Below, piece by piece: positions 16,648 to 26,039 of a stretch of DNA of 40,802 nucleotides; the stretch's first letter is position 1; the number at the start of each line of letters is the position of its first letter. Origin of the DNA: Bacteroidaceae bacterium (GTDB taxonomy: Bacteria; Bacteroidota; Bacteroidia; Bacteroidales; Bacteroidaceae). The stretch covers positions 1 to 40,802 of the forward strand of contig JAFXMB010000158.1 of assembly GCA_017530735.1 (NCBI GenBank). The letters are read 5' to 3'. Under the pieces are notes generated by a model. That model made no database searches and was not told the DNA's origin. It was given only the letters and a program-made list of their open reading frames with translations. The translations under genes and the position numbers were made by a program.

Positions 16648-17775
16648 TCAACTCTTTGATTCAATCGGATTAGCGTATATGCCCAGGAATATATCACCCA
16701 GAGCAGGATCGTCGCTGTATCTGTTCAGTTCTGCCATGTGAGCCACGAACGCATCGTATTCATCCTTTGTGTAACGGTCTGCATATCTGGTATTTCCGTA
16801 ACGCAGATCATGGGCAATGAATGAGTTGGGAAACAACTTGTAGTCGCCGCATATACGTTTGTCAATGATTTGTGCAACCTCACGGTGGAACTGTACGTTG
16901 GGAACGTCGCTCAGAGCCTCAAGTTCCTCACGGCGCAGAGGATCGCATATCTGGAAATGCACCCTGCCCTTATCACGCATGATACCGGTCAGTATGCTGT
17001 TCAGGTCCTCGCCCGGTTTCTTTATGTAGGGCTCGCCGTTACGGCTCTCGTAGAGTTCCAAAGCCTTGAGTATATCACATGACTCCCACTCGTATGAGAC
17101 CGATACGGGTACGATATTCAATTCATCAAGTGCATCCACACGGTCCTTGGGACCACTCATACCAAACATCTTTATCACGCCCTGGTCGGTACGGTCAATG
17201 CCGTCCTTGGTGCGGCCGTTGCGCTGGGCAATCCATACGGACTGATGTTTCTCTGTGATTGCGTATCGGATATATTCCGACAGATGGACCGATGTACTGT
17301 AGAGTTCACGCGGATTACGGCCACGGTCCACACGGAACATCTTGTTGCTCTTGCCTATATCAACCACCAGTTCACCCTGCATCAGGTTTGAACCGAATGT
17401 TATCTCTCCCGTATCATGACCGCCATCCCTGTAAAGAGCATACATCAGAATGCATGAATCCAGGACTATGTCCCTGTGGTTACTTACGTACAGGTAACGC
17501 TTGGACGTGTCCAGTTTCTCTATTCCGCCAAGTGAGAATTCCGTAATGGTACCCTCCAGAACCTGCTTGTTCATGGGGATCATGACATCATGCTGGAAAT
17601 CATAGATAGTCCTGATGTTACGGATCTTATCGGCAGCCTGCTCAACAGTCAGTTCCGGAAACACGAACTTGGACACCAACGGGAATGAGTTGTTGGATGC
17701 AATACGCTGCATCGCTGCCGGAATCTCCTCGTCGCGGTACGGACGGATATCATCGAATTTGTGGTAGTCAGTCAT
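16648..17775 (-). CDS. PlsC-type acyltransferase of the polyene operon
   Basis: A 375-residue cytoplasmic-side acyltransferase related to 1-acylglycerol-3-phosphate acyltransferases. The HX4D catalytic motif appears as YVSNHRDIVLDS, followed by a MFRVDRGRNPRELY segment and VWIAQRNGRTKDGID, the equivalent of the FPEGTRS block. No signal peptide or clear transmembrane helix is present. Its ATG overlaps the stop of the CoA-ligase gene by 4 bases, tying it to the operon. In aryl polyene loci such enzymes are thought to attach the polyene acyl chain, or a fatty acid, to a lipid carrier. The acceptor is unknown. It is the last biosynthetic-type gene of the operon. Confidence 0.83.
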   Translation of the reverse strand: MTDYHKFDDIRPYRDEEIPAAMQRIASNNSFPLVSKFVFPELTVEQAADKIRNIRTIYDFQHDVMIPMNKQVLEGTITEFSLGGIEKLDTSKRYLYVSNHRDIVLDSCILMYALYRDGGHDTGEITFGSNLMQGELVVDIGKSNKMFRVDRGRNPRELYSTSVHLSEYIRYAITEKHQSVWIAQRNGRTKDGIDRTDQGVIKMFGMSGPKDRVDALDELNIVPVSVSYEWESCDILKALELYESRNGEPYIKKPGEDLNSILTGIMRDKGRVHFQICDPLRREELEALSDVPNVQFHREVAQIIDKRICGDYKLFPNSFIAHDLRYGNTRYADRYTKDEYDAFVAHMAELNRYSDDPALGDIFLGIYANPIESKS

Positions 17776-19064
17776 TTTCTCTGATCTATGAATTTTACCG
17801 GTTTGCGGCCAGTAGGCGGATAATTGACGGCTTGTATCTCATCTACAGGACATATCTCAATCTCAGGTGCCACACGTATACGCGAACGGAAACTGTCCTT
17901 GAGTTCCTTTACGACATCGAATCCGGGATCATTCTTGAGTCCCACCTTGACCAGCACGTCATCTGTTCCGGCCTTGCTGTTGCGTACAATCACAACATAG
18001 TTCTCTACATAATCCGTATTGTCAAGTACATCGTTTATGGCAGGCGGATAGAGTGTGGTACCCTTAAGTTTGATCATATTGTTCTTACGGCCCAACAGCG
18101 GTGACAGTCGGTATGACCATCGGCCGCAACGGCACTGCTCCACATGCTTGCAGGCAATATCGCCGGTACGGAAACGCAGAAGAGGCATTCCCTCAACCCC
18201 AAGTGTGGTTACAACCACCTCACCGGGCTGACCATCGGCCACGGGCATTCCGTCATCGCCAATAATCTCTACAATGATAAGCTCAGGATGCACATGACCG
18301 CCCATTCCGTACTCGCACTCGCTGAAAGTGGCACCCATCTCGGTCGATGAATATGTGGCAAAGAGTTGAACCTGAGGCCATTTCTCATGTATCTGACGGC
18401 CCAGCAGGTTAAGCTCGAAGTTCTGATCACGCAGCCCCTCACCTATACCTATGATGCGGCGTATGCTGCTGGAGCGGTAATCTATATCGTGAGCCTCGGC
18501 GTATTCTATCAGTTTGAGTATGAATGAAGGCACGCACATTATGGCATCGGGATGGAAACGGCGTATGGTATCCCACTGCAGTTCAGGGATTCCGTTACCC
18601 ACGCGGATAACGCCTGCGCCCATTTCACGGAGTCCCAGGAAATATGCCATACCTGCCATGAAGCGCTTATCAAGTGTGGTCATCAGTTGTACTACGCTGT
18701 CGGCGGTAAGCCCGGCGCAGGTAAATGACTTCTTCTCATTGTAAGCAAGTCGCTGCAGGTCCTTCTCGGTACAACCGAACAGCACCGGATCACCCAGTGT
18801 ACCGGATGTGGTTATGTAGTCAATTATCTTTGTCTTGGGGACACAGCAGAAATCGTCATTGTACAGTTGAAGGTCCTTCTTCTCGGTAAACGGAATGCGG
18901 GTAAGGTCCTCCAGATGCACAATCTTGTTTATGTTTATCCCATAACTGTCAAACACGCGCCTGTAATAGGGCGAGTTCTTCTTGAGATAAACCAGATGTT
19001 TATGCAGCAGATCTTCCTGAAAAGCCTTGATCTCCGCAGCTGATGAAAACTCTATATCATTCAT
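17772..19064 (-). CDS. PaaK-like aromatic-acid adenylate-forming ligase
   Basis: A 430-residue adenylating enzyme of the phenylacetate-CoA ligase branch. Motifs: an N-terminal YYRRVFDSYGI region, the phosphate-binding ITTSGTLGDPV, the adenine-site ATYSSTEMGATF, and LLRFRTGDIA then RLSPLLGRKNNMIKLKG hinge regions, ending in a small C-terminal domain. It should activate an aryl acid (such as a 4-hydroxybenzoate- or coumarate-like starter) as CoA thioester or directly onto a carrier protein, the role of the ligase in aryl polyene synthesis. The ATG at 19064 (MNDIEF) is chosen because it overlaps the hydrolase stop by 8 bases. No ammonia-lyase is in the window to make the acid. Confidence 0.87.
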   Translation of the reverse strand: MNDIEFSSAAEIKAFQEDLLHKHLVYLKKNSPYYRRVFDSYGININKIVHLEDLTRIPFTEKKDLQLYNDDFCCVPKTKIIDYITTSGTLGDPVLFGCTEKDLQRLAYNEKKSFTCAGLTADSVVQLMTTLDKRFMAGMAYFLGLREMGAGVIRVGNGIPELQWDTIRRFHPDAIMCVPSFILKLIEYAEAHDIDYRSSSIRRIIGIGEGLRDQNFELNLLGRQIHEKWPQVQLFATYSSTEMGATFSECEYGMGGHVHPELIIVEIIGDDGMPVADGQPGEVVVTTLGVEGMPLLRFRTGDIACKHVEQCRCGRWSYRLSPLLGRKNNMIKLKGTTLYPPAINDVLDNTDYVENYVVIVRNSKAGTDDVLVKVGLKNDPGFDVVKELKDSFRSRIRVAPEIEICPVDEIQAVNYPPTGRKPVKFIDQRK

Positions 19065-19941
19065 ATAATCCTCTAAGCCAAACCAAAAACTCATCTCTCC
19101 ATTTACGGCTCTCGGGAGAACCGTAAACATCACTCACTCCGAACCCGTGCTTGCCTGTTTCATACAGGATATACTTGTGACTGACACCTGCATCGGTCAG
19201 AGCTTTGTCCAAAATTACAGAATTATGCCAATCTACAACAGGATCGTCCTTACAATTTATCATAAAGACGGGAGGACAGTCTTCAGGGATATGTTCCTCA
19301 ATAGACATCATATCCCTTTTCTTGCTGCTGTACACGCCCCACTCGCCCAGCAGGCCGCGGCGGGAACGGCGGTGTGCATACTCCCCGTTCATGGTGACCA
19401 CGGGATAAATGGCACCCACAAAATCGGGCCTTAAAGAGACCTTGGACGGTCCTTGGGGAAGGTTTGTATAATCAGTATTGCTGAAACAGGCCGATGACAT
19501 AGCCAGATGACCTCCGGCCGAAAAGCCCATCACGCCCACACGTTCAGGGTCGATGCCCAGACTGTCGGCATTCTCACGCACGTATCGGATTGTCCTCTGC
19601 ACGTCACAAATCATATCGGGATGACGGCGGCCGCGGAAAAGGAAACGGTAATGCCAGATGCAAGAGCCCAGTCCTGCGGTACGGTACTGAAGCAGTACGG
19701 CGTTTATGCCGTTGTCACGGAGCCATTCGGACACCTCAATACCCTCGCCCTTTACATCCAGCCAGTGGTAACTGCCGCCGGGACATACAATAACTGTAGG
19801 AGCGTTACGGCTGTCATCTGCCAGATAAGGTGTAATCATCACCTCATCGGCATGCTTTTCCAGGTCAGCCCAAGGAGTAATTGTCTTGCTGCTCGGAATA
19901 ATGACCGCAAGAAAAGAGAACAGCAGGTTTGCAAGCATCAC
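19057..19941 (-). CDS. Alpha/beta hydrolase, BD-FAE/lipase-like, exported
   Basis: A 294-residue esterase-like protein with a hydrophobic N-terminal signal (MLANLLFSFLAVIIP), an oxyanion loop VIVCPGGSYHW near residues 50-60, the nucleophile elbow GFSAGGHLA with Ser141, an acid at INCKDDPVVDWH and a base at GKHGFGV. The layout matches acetyl-xylan/feruloyl esterase-like and hormone-sensitive-lipase-like hydrolases. It overlaps genes on both sides (4 and 8 bases), so it belongs to the polyene operon and may trim or transfer the acyl product in the periplasm. A role in xylan deacetylation is the competing reading, given the nearby GH43 and GH67 genes. Confidence 0.85.
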   Translation of the reverse strand: MMLANLLFSFLAVIIPSSKTITPWADLEKHADEVMITPYLADDSRNAPTVIVCPGGSYHWLDVKGEGIEVSEWLRDNGINAVLLQYRTAGLGSCIWHYRFLFRGRRHPDMICDVQRTIRYVRENADSLGIDPERVGVMGFSAGGHLAMSSACFSNTDYTNLPQGPSKVSLRPDFVGAIYPVVTMNGEYAHRRSRRGLLGEWGVYSSKKRDMMSIEEHIPEDCPPVFMINCKDDPVVDWHNSVILDKALTDAGVSHKYILYETGKHGFGVSDVYGSPESRKWRDEFLVWLRGLYE

Positions 19942-20300
19942 TTACCCAGAAGTTTGAGCAATTCTTCCCTTGTCAACTGACGGTATTTGTACTGAGGATC
20001 GGCATCAAAGTCCACCTCAAAATACTCCTCGTCGTAGAATGAGAGTTTGGAGTTGGTGTTGGGATTGCACTCTACATATACCACATCGGCCGGATTCAGA
20101 CCTTTGGCCTCACATATCTGGTCGGCCAGTTTCCTGCCGGCATATGTAACAGATGTACCGGGATTGTCCTGATAGAGTTCTGTAACAATAACGTACTTCT
20201 TGCCTTCAGATTCACGAATCTTCAGGCCGCATGATGAGGGCATATCCCATTCGCCCTTGAAATCAAATATCTCGTCGTAATAATCCGGTGATACTTTCAT
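19938..20300 (-). CDS. Small conserved-looking protein of unknown function
   Basis: A 120-residue, mostly acidic soluble protein without signal peptide or membrane helix. It contains alternating strand-like segments (KKYVIVTELYQDN, ADVVYVECNPN, EEYFEVDFD) and a charged C-terminal tail LTREELLKLLGK. I do not recognise the family. It overlaps the radical SAM gene stop and the hydrolase start by 4 bases each, so it is translated between them and is probably a partner of one of the two. Codon use looks like its neighbours. Confidence 0.7.
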   Translation of the reverse strand: MKVSPDYYDEIFDFKGEWDMPSSCGLKIRESEGKKYVIVTELYQDNPGTSVTYAGRKLADQICEAKGLNPADVVYVECNPNTNSKLSFYDEEYFEVDFDADPQYKYRQLTREELLKLLGK

Positions 20301-21592
20301 AGATTTACATTTCTTACACTTCTGTCTACATCACGACCGAATGACTTGTTGGCAAGTCGGCGGTCACGCGGGCGGTATGTGCCCTCTTCCATCTCACGCA
20401 GAGCCACGTTGCAGAACAGACGGAACATCTTCTGCTCCTGACTCTCACTGGCATAGAAACTCTTCCATGCGTAATCGTACAGTTCCTGCAGGCGCTCCGG
20501 ACTCATATGCTTGGGCTGGAACACCACCTGACCGGCGTTGTAATGGTTCCAGTCAAAGTCAAATATGCGGCCCTGACGAAGCAGGTCATCATATCCCTTG
20601 GTATGCGGGAACGGAGTCATGACGGTGAACTCGGCCAGATCCAGGTCAATCTCACCCAGGAAATCAATCAGACGCTTTATGTCATCCTCTGTCTGGTTGT
20701 CAAGTCCAAGCAGGATTGTACCCTCAACGCCTATGCCATAGTCATGATAACGCTTAACACGCTCCTTGATGTAGTCCGATGTGTCATAAACGGCCTGATA
20801 TACATACCAGGCGCCTGCCTTGGCGGCCAAATCCAGAACCTCGGGGTCATCCTCAATGGTATGGCTTATCCATTTCTTCTTGAGCGGAGCGATGGCGGTA
20901 AAGAGTTCCTTCTCCCACTCCTTGTTCTGGGCAAGTGAATTATCTACTATAAAGAGGCGGTTGTTGTCAATTGCAGCCATATCCTCCACTACCTTGTCAA
21001 TTGGACGCGGACGGAACTTACGGCCGCCCAGATATGATACGGCGCAGGGATAGCAGCTGAAACGGCATCCGCGGCTGGCATGGAACAGGTCAACCATCTG
21101 AACGCCTTTGTGGTTATATAGTTCACGCTTGTAGAGGTCACGGCGGCAAGGTCCTACAGACTCAATGGGCGGCATATTGCCCATGTAGTTGTATATCTTC
21201 TTCAGGTCACCGTTCACCCAGTCAATCATCATCTGCTCGGAACGGCCCTCGGCCTCACCCAGAAAGACGCTGTCCACATGATTTACCATCTCCTCGGCAT
21301 GAAGCATGGTGGAGATACCTCCCGCTGTAACCAGCTTGCCGCGCTTATGGTACTCATCGGCTATCTCCCAGCCGCGTTTTACCTGTGTACTCAGCATCAT
21401 GGACAGCGCAACGCCGTCACACTCCTCATCAAAATCAATAGGCTCAACATTCTCATCGGTAAATGACACTTCAACCCACTCAGGCAGGGTTGCGGCAAAG
21501 GCAACTGGGCCGTGAGGCGGAAGGTTGAATGTTGTCTGTCCCCTCAGTTTCTGCCATTTAGGATAAATGAGCTTAAGCTTGAAAGTATTCAT
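20297..21592 (-). CDS. Radical SAM protein with B12-binding-like N-terminal domain
   Basis: A 431-residue enzyme. The CX3CX2C cluster motif is SRGCRFSCYPCAVSYLGGR with Cys176, Cys180 and Cys183. The preceding region (GVALSMMLSTQVKRGW, LVTAGGISTMLHAEEM, DSVFLGEAEG, residues 60-116) has the strand pattern of cobalamin-binding domains of class B radical SAM enzymes, though no cobalamin-ligand His is evident. Downstream are VEGTILLGLDNQTEDDIKRLIDFL and the FTVMTPFPHTKGY segment typical of the TIM barrel. Such enzymes carry out methylation, cyclisation or ring changes on unactivated carbons. It sits in the operon 14 nt after the CrtI-like gene. Substrate is unknown; a modification of the polyene or its aryl head is an inference. 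Confidence 0.87.
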   Translation of the reverse strand: MNTFKLKLIYPKWQKLRGQTTFNLPPHGPVAFAATLPEWVEVSFTDENVEPIDFDEECDGVALSMMLSTQVKRGWEIADEYHKRGKLVTAGGISTMLHAEEMVNHVDSVFLGEAEGRSEQMMIDWVNGDLKKIYNYMGNMPPIESVGPCRRDLYKRELYNHKGVQMVDLFHASRGCRFSCYPCAVSYLGGRKFRPRPIDKVVEDMAAIDNNRLFIVDNSLAQNKEWEKELFTAIAPLKKKWISHTIEDDPEVLDLAAKAGAWYVYQAVYDTSDYIKERVKRYHDYGIGVEGTILLGLDNQTEDDIKRLIDFLGEIDLDLAEFTVMTPFPHTKGYDDLLRQGRIFDFDWNHYNAGQVVFQPKHMSPERLQELYDYAWKSFYASESQEQKMFRLFCNVALREMEEGTYRPRDRRLANKSFGRDVDRSVRNVNL

Positions 21593-21606
21593 TAGGTCCT
21601 TTTATA

Positions 21607-23097
21607 TTACTTGTTTGATAATTCTCCTTTAATACCGTCCAGAACGGATTCATCTGCAAATATAGTCTGAATGGTTTCAATTGCAGTCATCGGAACGCCA
21701 CCAATTCCATGCATATTTACATTTTGTCCCGTCATAAGCAGGTTTTTCACCTTGGTTCTGATTGGAATCAGTGATGTTGCAATATCAGTGCTGTCCTTGA
21801 ACAGGCCGTATGCGCCGGCTCTGCGCGTACCCATCCAGTCGCGGAACGTGAGCGGCGACGATGCAAAGATGTCATCGGCCGCCTCCCTGATTCCTGGATA
21901 GCGTTTCTCAACCAGATCCAGCACCCTCTCCGTACGCTCCTTCTTCCAGGCCTCATAAGCCTCTCCACGATGCCCTGTGCGGGTGTTTTCCCATTCCAGC
22001 ACCTCATCAAAGTCCATAAGGCAGTATGCCGTAAGATGTGACGCAAAGCCGTCCCTGCCCTCACCGAAGAAGCAGTTCACTCCGTGAGGCCATTCCTCAC
22101 TCTCATATTCCGCCATCTTCCAGGCGTTATCCGCGCTGTCCACAATGCTGACCGGATGTCCCGGGAAACGCACCTTACCGGGCTTGAGCCTGAGATATAC
22201 CTTAAAGGCCGATGCCGTATCGGGGATACTCTCAATACGTGCACGATAGCCCGATGTAAACGCCTTGCCCTCAATAAGCGGGAACAGCGATGCGGGATGG
22301 ATATCGGATATATACCAGTCACCGCGGTACTCACGACCGTTCTTATCTGTGACACAATCTACGTTAAGGTCCCGTACGCGGACCGATGTCACCTCACAGC
22401 GGGTTAACACACTGCCACCAGCAGCCTCTATGACGCTCTTTAGAGCATCGGCCAACTGACCGGAACCTCCCTCAAACCAGCAGGGGTTCTCCATGAACAA
22501 GGCCGATATCATTATGTGGATATATGACGGAGAGTGTCCGGGAATACCAGCATAAAGCGGATTGACCGATGCCAGCACGGCACGGAGTTCAGGATCACTG
22601 ATATACTTTGCTATGAATGCGTCGGCCGGCATGAAGAACTCATCCGAGTGGTCATTTACGCCGCTCATGCTCTCCAGATAGAAGAGTTTCTCCTCATGTG
22701 ATACGCGGAACACGGCATCCACGTAACGGCGTATGTTATCTTTCTGTTGGGGGAACTTACCTGTCAGATAGTCTATGAATGCTTCACGGCCGGCGGGAAG
22801 GTCATAAGTGCGTGCGCTGTCGGCGTATGTAACGCTCAGCATCATGTCGGACTGCCTAACCTTGAGCCTGTCCATAATGCCAAGATAGCGGCACAGGCTG
22901 TTCAGGATGCCACCCTGGTTGAAACCGCCTGCCACATGCATGCCGGTCTCAAAGGTCTCGCCGCCGCGTGCGAATGTCTGTAGTCCGCCGCCTATCGCAG
23001 CGTTCTTCTCAAGTACGGTAACCTTAACGCCGCGCCTTGCCAAAAGCGCTCCGCAGAACAATCCGCCCATTCCTGCACCAATAATCACCGCCTCCAT
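21607..23097 (-). CDS. CrtI-like FAD-dependent oxidoreductase
   Basis: A 496-residue flavoprotein of the phytoene-desaturase/RetSat-like family. The dinucleotide motif EAVIIGAGMGGLFCGALLARRG with the LEKNAAIGGG continuation lies at the N-terminus, and the C-terminal FAD signature is LMTGQNVNMHGIGGVPMTA. ATG at 23097 is chosen because it begins the Rossmann strand and lies 2 nt after the exporter stop; the frame stays open 31 codons further into that gene. In carotenoid pathways these enzymes desaturate or isomerise long polyenes, so action on the conjugated chain is a reasonable guess, but known aryl polyene assembly needs no desaturase since double bonds come from dehydration. Confidence 0.88.
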   Translation of the reverse strand: MEAVIIGAGMGGLFCGALLARRGVKVTVLEKNAAIGGGLQTFARGGETFETGMHVAGGFNQGGILNSLCRYLGIMDRLKVRQSDMMLSVTYADSARTYDLPAGREAFIDYLTGKFPQQKDNIRRYVDAVFRVSHEEKLFYLESMSGVNDHSDEFFMPADAFIAKYISDPELRAVLASVNPLYAGIPGHSPSYIHIMISALFMENPCWFEGGSGQLADALKSVIEAAGGSVLTRCEVTSVRVRDLNVDCVTDKNGREYRGDWYISDIHPASLFPLIEGKAFTSGYRARIESIPDTASAFKVYLRLKPGKVRFPGHPVSIVDSADNAWKMAEYESEEWPHGVNCFFGEGRDGFASHLTAYCLMDFDEVLEWENTRTGHRGEAYEAWKKERTERVLDLVEKRYPGIREAADDIFASSPLTFRDWMGTRRAGAYGLFKDSTDIATSLIPIRTKVKNLLMTGQNVNMHGIGGVPMTAIETIQTIFADESVLDGIKGELSNK

Positions 23098-23099
23098 AG

Positions 23100-26039
23100 T
23101 CAACTCTCCAGTTTGTTGCACATCTGGGCGTACCACTCCTGATAGAACTTGTGGAATGCCTTGGTACGTTCTCTTGCATCGGCACCCCAACTAAGGTCAT
23201 CGGGTGCCACGCGCTTGCCTACGGTAACGGTGATATGTCCGGGACGCAGCATGAACTCCTCCTTGGGCAGGGCGTAGCCTACTCCGTTCAGACATACCGG
23301 CAGGATATCCAGACCCAGTTCCTGGGCCAGATGGAACGCTCCCTTATGGAAACGCAGTATGGAGCAATCGGCAGACCGTGTACCCTCGGGGAACACCAGT
23401 ATTGAATACCCGCGCTCCACAAGACTGCGGAACTGCGGCATATACTCCTCAATGCCCTCGGCGGCCGGTACGAACTCGGCACGGCGTATCAGTGCCCCGT
23501 AAATGGGATTGCGCCATACCCAGTCATTGGTAACCACAATCATCTTGGGCGTGAGCATCATAAGACACATCAGGTCCAGATGTGACTGATGGTTGCTAAT
23601 AATCACGGCGGGCTTGCTGAAGGTCTCGCCTATGCTGTTATCGAGCGTAAACTTGACGGCAGGCACGCGGCGTATCACCAGATTGGCAAACCTGTAGAGC
23701 AGATTATGCAGGAAACGGTCCTTCCACTCACGCTTACGGCCGATGAATATCACCAGCACCACGGGAGTGCAGACTATAACTGACAGCAGAAGGAATCCGA
23801 AAGCCCACGCACTGCGCAGTATACGCATGATAGAAACCGGCATGACGCGGTTCTTACCATTCTTCATGGTCATCCATCGGAACAGCCACTCAGGCAGGAA
23901 ATGGGCCATGACAACCACCACGAACATGCCCAGTATGGTAATCTCGGCCAGCGAGCGCATGGCCGGATGCCTGGCGAATATAAGCGTGCCTATACCAATG
24001 AACATGAGTATGGCCGATATGATCACGCTCTTACGGCGCTCATCGACAGTTCTCACACCCGTCTTGTATTCACGCAGCAGGCCCTCGGTTATGAAAATGG
24101 TATAGTCATCACCCTGGCCGAATATGAATGTGGCCAGAATTATGCTCACGATGTTGAACTGGATGCCCAGCATGTTCATTATGGAGAGTATCCAGATCCA
24201 GCCCACAGTAAGCGGCAGGAACGATATCAGTGCAAGTTCCAGATTCCTGAACGATATCCACAGGAATGCAAACACAATGAATCCGCAAAGGAACAGAACC
24301 GTATTGAAATCATCTGAAAGCGACTTTACCAGCGATGCCATAACCTCACTCATATTGACCGGAGTGACATCCTGGGCCGATACTATATCCGGCTCTCCGC
24401 TGACCGACTCCAGGAACGGGGCGAACGCGCTCTCCGTGAATCCCTGCTTACGGGCCTCTTCACGGAGTTCTTCAATCACCTGCGGATGATTGTGCCAGAA
24501 CTTGGTCCAACGCTCCGCTACGGCCTCCTTCTGGTCCTCAGGGGCAAGTTTTGCGGCCAGTACCGACAGGCGGTCGGCACCTGCATCCCCTACACTGCCC
24601 GATATGAACTGCAGATCCTCTTTCTGCTGCGCCGTCATGTAGTTGATATGGTTCAGGTCAGTATCGAACTTGCTGCTGCCACCCCATATCAGCATGGCAA
24701 TGGTAATCAGAATGACTGTTGGTGATACTATGCGGCACAGGAGGCTGCTGCCGGTTACAGGCTTGGAATCAACCTTAACCTCCTCTTTTACGGCCTTTGT
24801 GCCCGCCTTGGCAAATACCGGCAGGAATATAAGCGAGAAGATGATTGTGCCCGCCAGCATGAATGAACCGAACAGAGCCAGGTCATGCATGGCCTGCGCC
24901 TTAAGGAACAGCAGGCACAGGAACGCACTCACCGTGGTGACGTTACCCACCAGCAGCGGCACTACCATCTGGGCCAGTGATTCGCGGTTATCGGCCGTAT
25001 CACGCAGAGAATGAAGGAAATGCAGCGGATAGTTTGCGGCAATACCCACTATGACCGAACCCATTCCAATAACGATGACCGATACCGAATCCTTGATGCA
25101 CCCTATCAGTCCCAGTGAGAACAGCGCGCCGAAAAGCAGCGTGGCGGCTATCCAAAGGATATAATCCAGTCGCTTGAATGAGAACCACAGCACCGCCAGG
25201 ATGCCTATTACGGCCAGTCCGACAGCAAGGATACTGTCCTTCTTGATCCTGTCGGCATTGGTGACTGCAATCACGGGGGCACCTACGGATGAAACTTTGA
25301 TGCCGGTTTCTGCTTCAACCTGTGCACCGGTCTTATCCGTGAGTTCAACCAACTGTGCGTTACGGCCCGATTCGCTCTCACCAAAGGGTGATTCAAAGAG
25401 CAGCAGGCCTGCAGGCTCCGTGCGGTGCAGTATATGACCGTCAACAAGACGGTATCCGCCGTCACTGCCTATATCGGCCAGTCCCATCAGTACATCGCCG
25501 AACAGGCCCAGCGGGTCATATGGTATGGTGCTGGCCGTAAAACTGCCCGTGAGCATCTGAAGCGAGCGTTTATCGGCCTCAAGACTCTGTTTTACGTATC
25601 CGGGCTGAGAGAGCAGCGAATCCATGCGGCGGTAATGCTCCGGGGTAAGGAAACTGGGATAATGCTCCTGTACGAACTTTATCAGTTCCAGCGCCACGGA
25701 CTCATCGGCCTCGGCGCTCATATCGGGAACCATCTCTAAAGTGTCAGACTCAAACCACAGGTCTGCAAAGAGATCCATGGCGCTGATTATGTCTTCGTCA
25801 GGTGTACCCTCCGGGGCACGAAATATGACTGCAATGCTGTTCTGCTGTGAAACCGTCTCCATAAACTCAGTCTGACGGCTGTCAGAGCGGTCTATAGGCA
25901 GGAATCCCGCAATATCCTCCTCATAGTGCAACCGGCACAGAGACAATGTGCAAAGGGCTATTATCAGCACCACAATCAGTGCTGCCAGGCCCTTGCGGCA
26001 TTTGAGCCGGTCATATATGCGGAGAAAGAAATCAGCCAT
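23100..26039 (-). CDS. MMPL-type exporter fused to a PlsC-type acyltransferase
   Basis: A 979-residue inner-membrane fusion. The N-terminal about 780 residues have the RND/MMPL plan: a first helix (LAALIVVLIIALCTLSL), a periplasmic domain, a helix bundle (GLAVIGILAVLWFSF, VIVIGMGSVIVGIAANYPLHFLHSL, with a GxxxDY-like NYPLH site), a second helix and periplasmic domain, and a second bundle (FIFGQGDDYTIFITEGLL). The C-terminal domain has the PlsC motifs ISNHQSHLDL (His817, Asp822) and VFPEGTRS (883-889). It likely acylates a lipid acceptor on the cytoplasmic face and exports the product. It overlaps the GT2 gene by 8 bases. Separate exporter and acyltransferase genes are the more familiar arrangement in APE loci. 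Confidence 0.92.
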   Translation of the reverse strand: MADFFLRIYDRLKCRKGLAALIVVLIIALCTLSLCRLHYEEDIAGFLPIDRSDSRQTEFMETVSQQNSIAVIFRAPEGTPDEDIISAMDLFADLWFESDTLEMVPDMSAEADESVALELIKFVQEHYPSFLTPEHYRRMDSLLSQPGYVKQSLEADKRSLQMLTGSFTASTIPYDPLGLFGDVLMGLADIGSDGGYRLVDGHILHRTEPAGLLLFESPFGESESGRNAQLVELTDKTGAQVEAETGIKVSSVGAPVIAVTNADRIKKDSILAVGLAVIGILAVLWFSFKRLDYILWIAATLLFGALFSLGLIGCIKDSVSVIVIGMGSVIVGIAANYPLHFLHSLRDTADNRESLAQMVVPLLVGNVTTVSAFLCLLFLKAQAMHDLALFGSFMLAGTIIFSLIFLPVFAKAGTKAVKEEVKVDSKPVTGSSLLCRIVSPTVILITIAMLIWGGSSKFDTDLNHINYMTAQQKEDLQFISGSVGDAGADRLSVLAAKLAPEDQKEAVAERWTKFWHNHPQVIEELREEARKQGFTESAFAPFLESVSGEPDIVSAQDVTPVNMSEVMASLVKSLSDDFNTVLFLCGFIVFAFLWISFRNLELALISFLPLTVGWIWILSIMNMLGIQFNIVSIILATFIFGQGDDYTIFITEGLLREYKTGVRTVDERRKSVIISAILMFIGIGTLIFARHPAMRSLAEITILGMFVVVVMAHFLPEWLFRWMTMKNGKNRVMPVSIMRILRSAWAFGFLLLSVIVCTPVVLVIFIGRKREWKDRFLHNLLYRFANLVIRRVPAVKFTLDNSIGETFSKPAVIISNHQSHLDLMCLMMLTPKMIVVTNDWVWRNPIYGALIRRAEFVPAAEGIEEYMPQFRSLVERGYSILVFPEGTRSADCSILRFHKGAFHLAQELGLDILPVCLNGVGYALPKEEFMLRPGHITVTVGKRVAPDDLSWGADARERTKAFHKFYQEWYAQMCNKLES

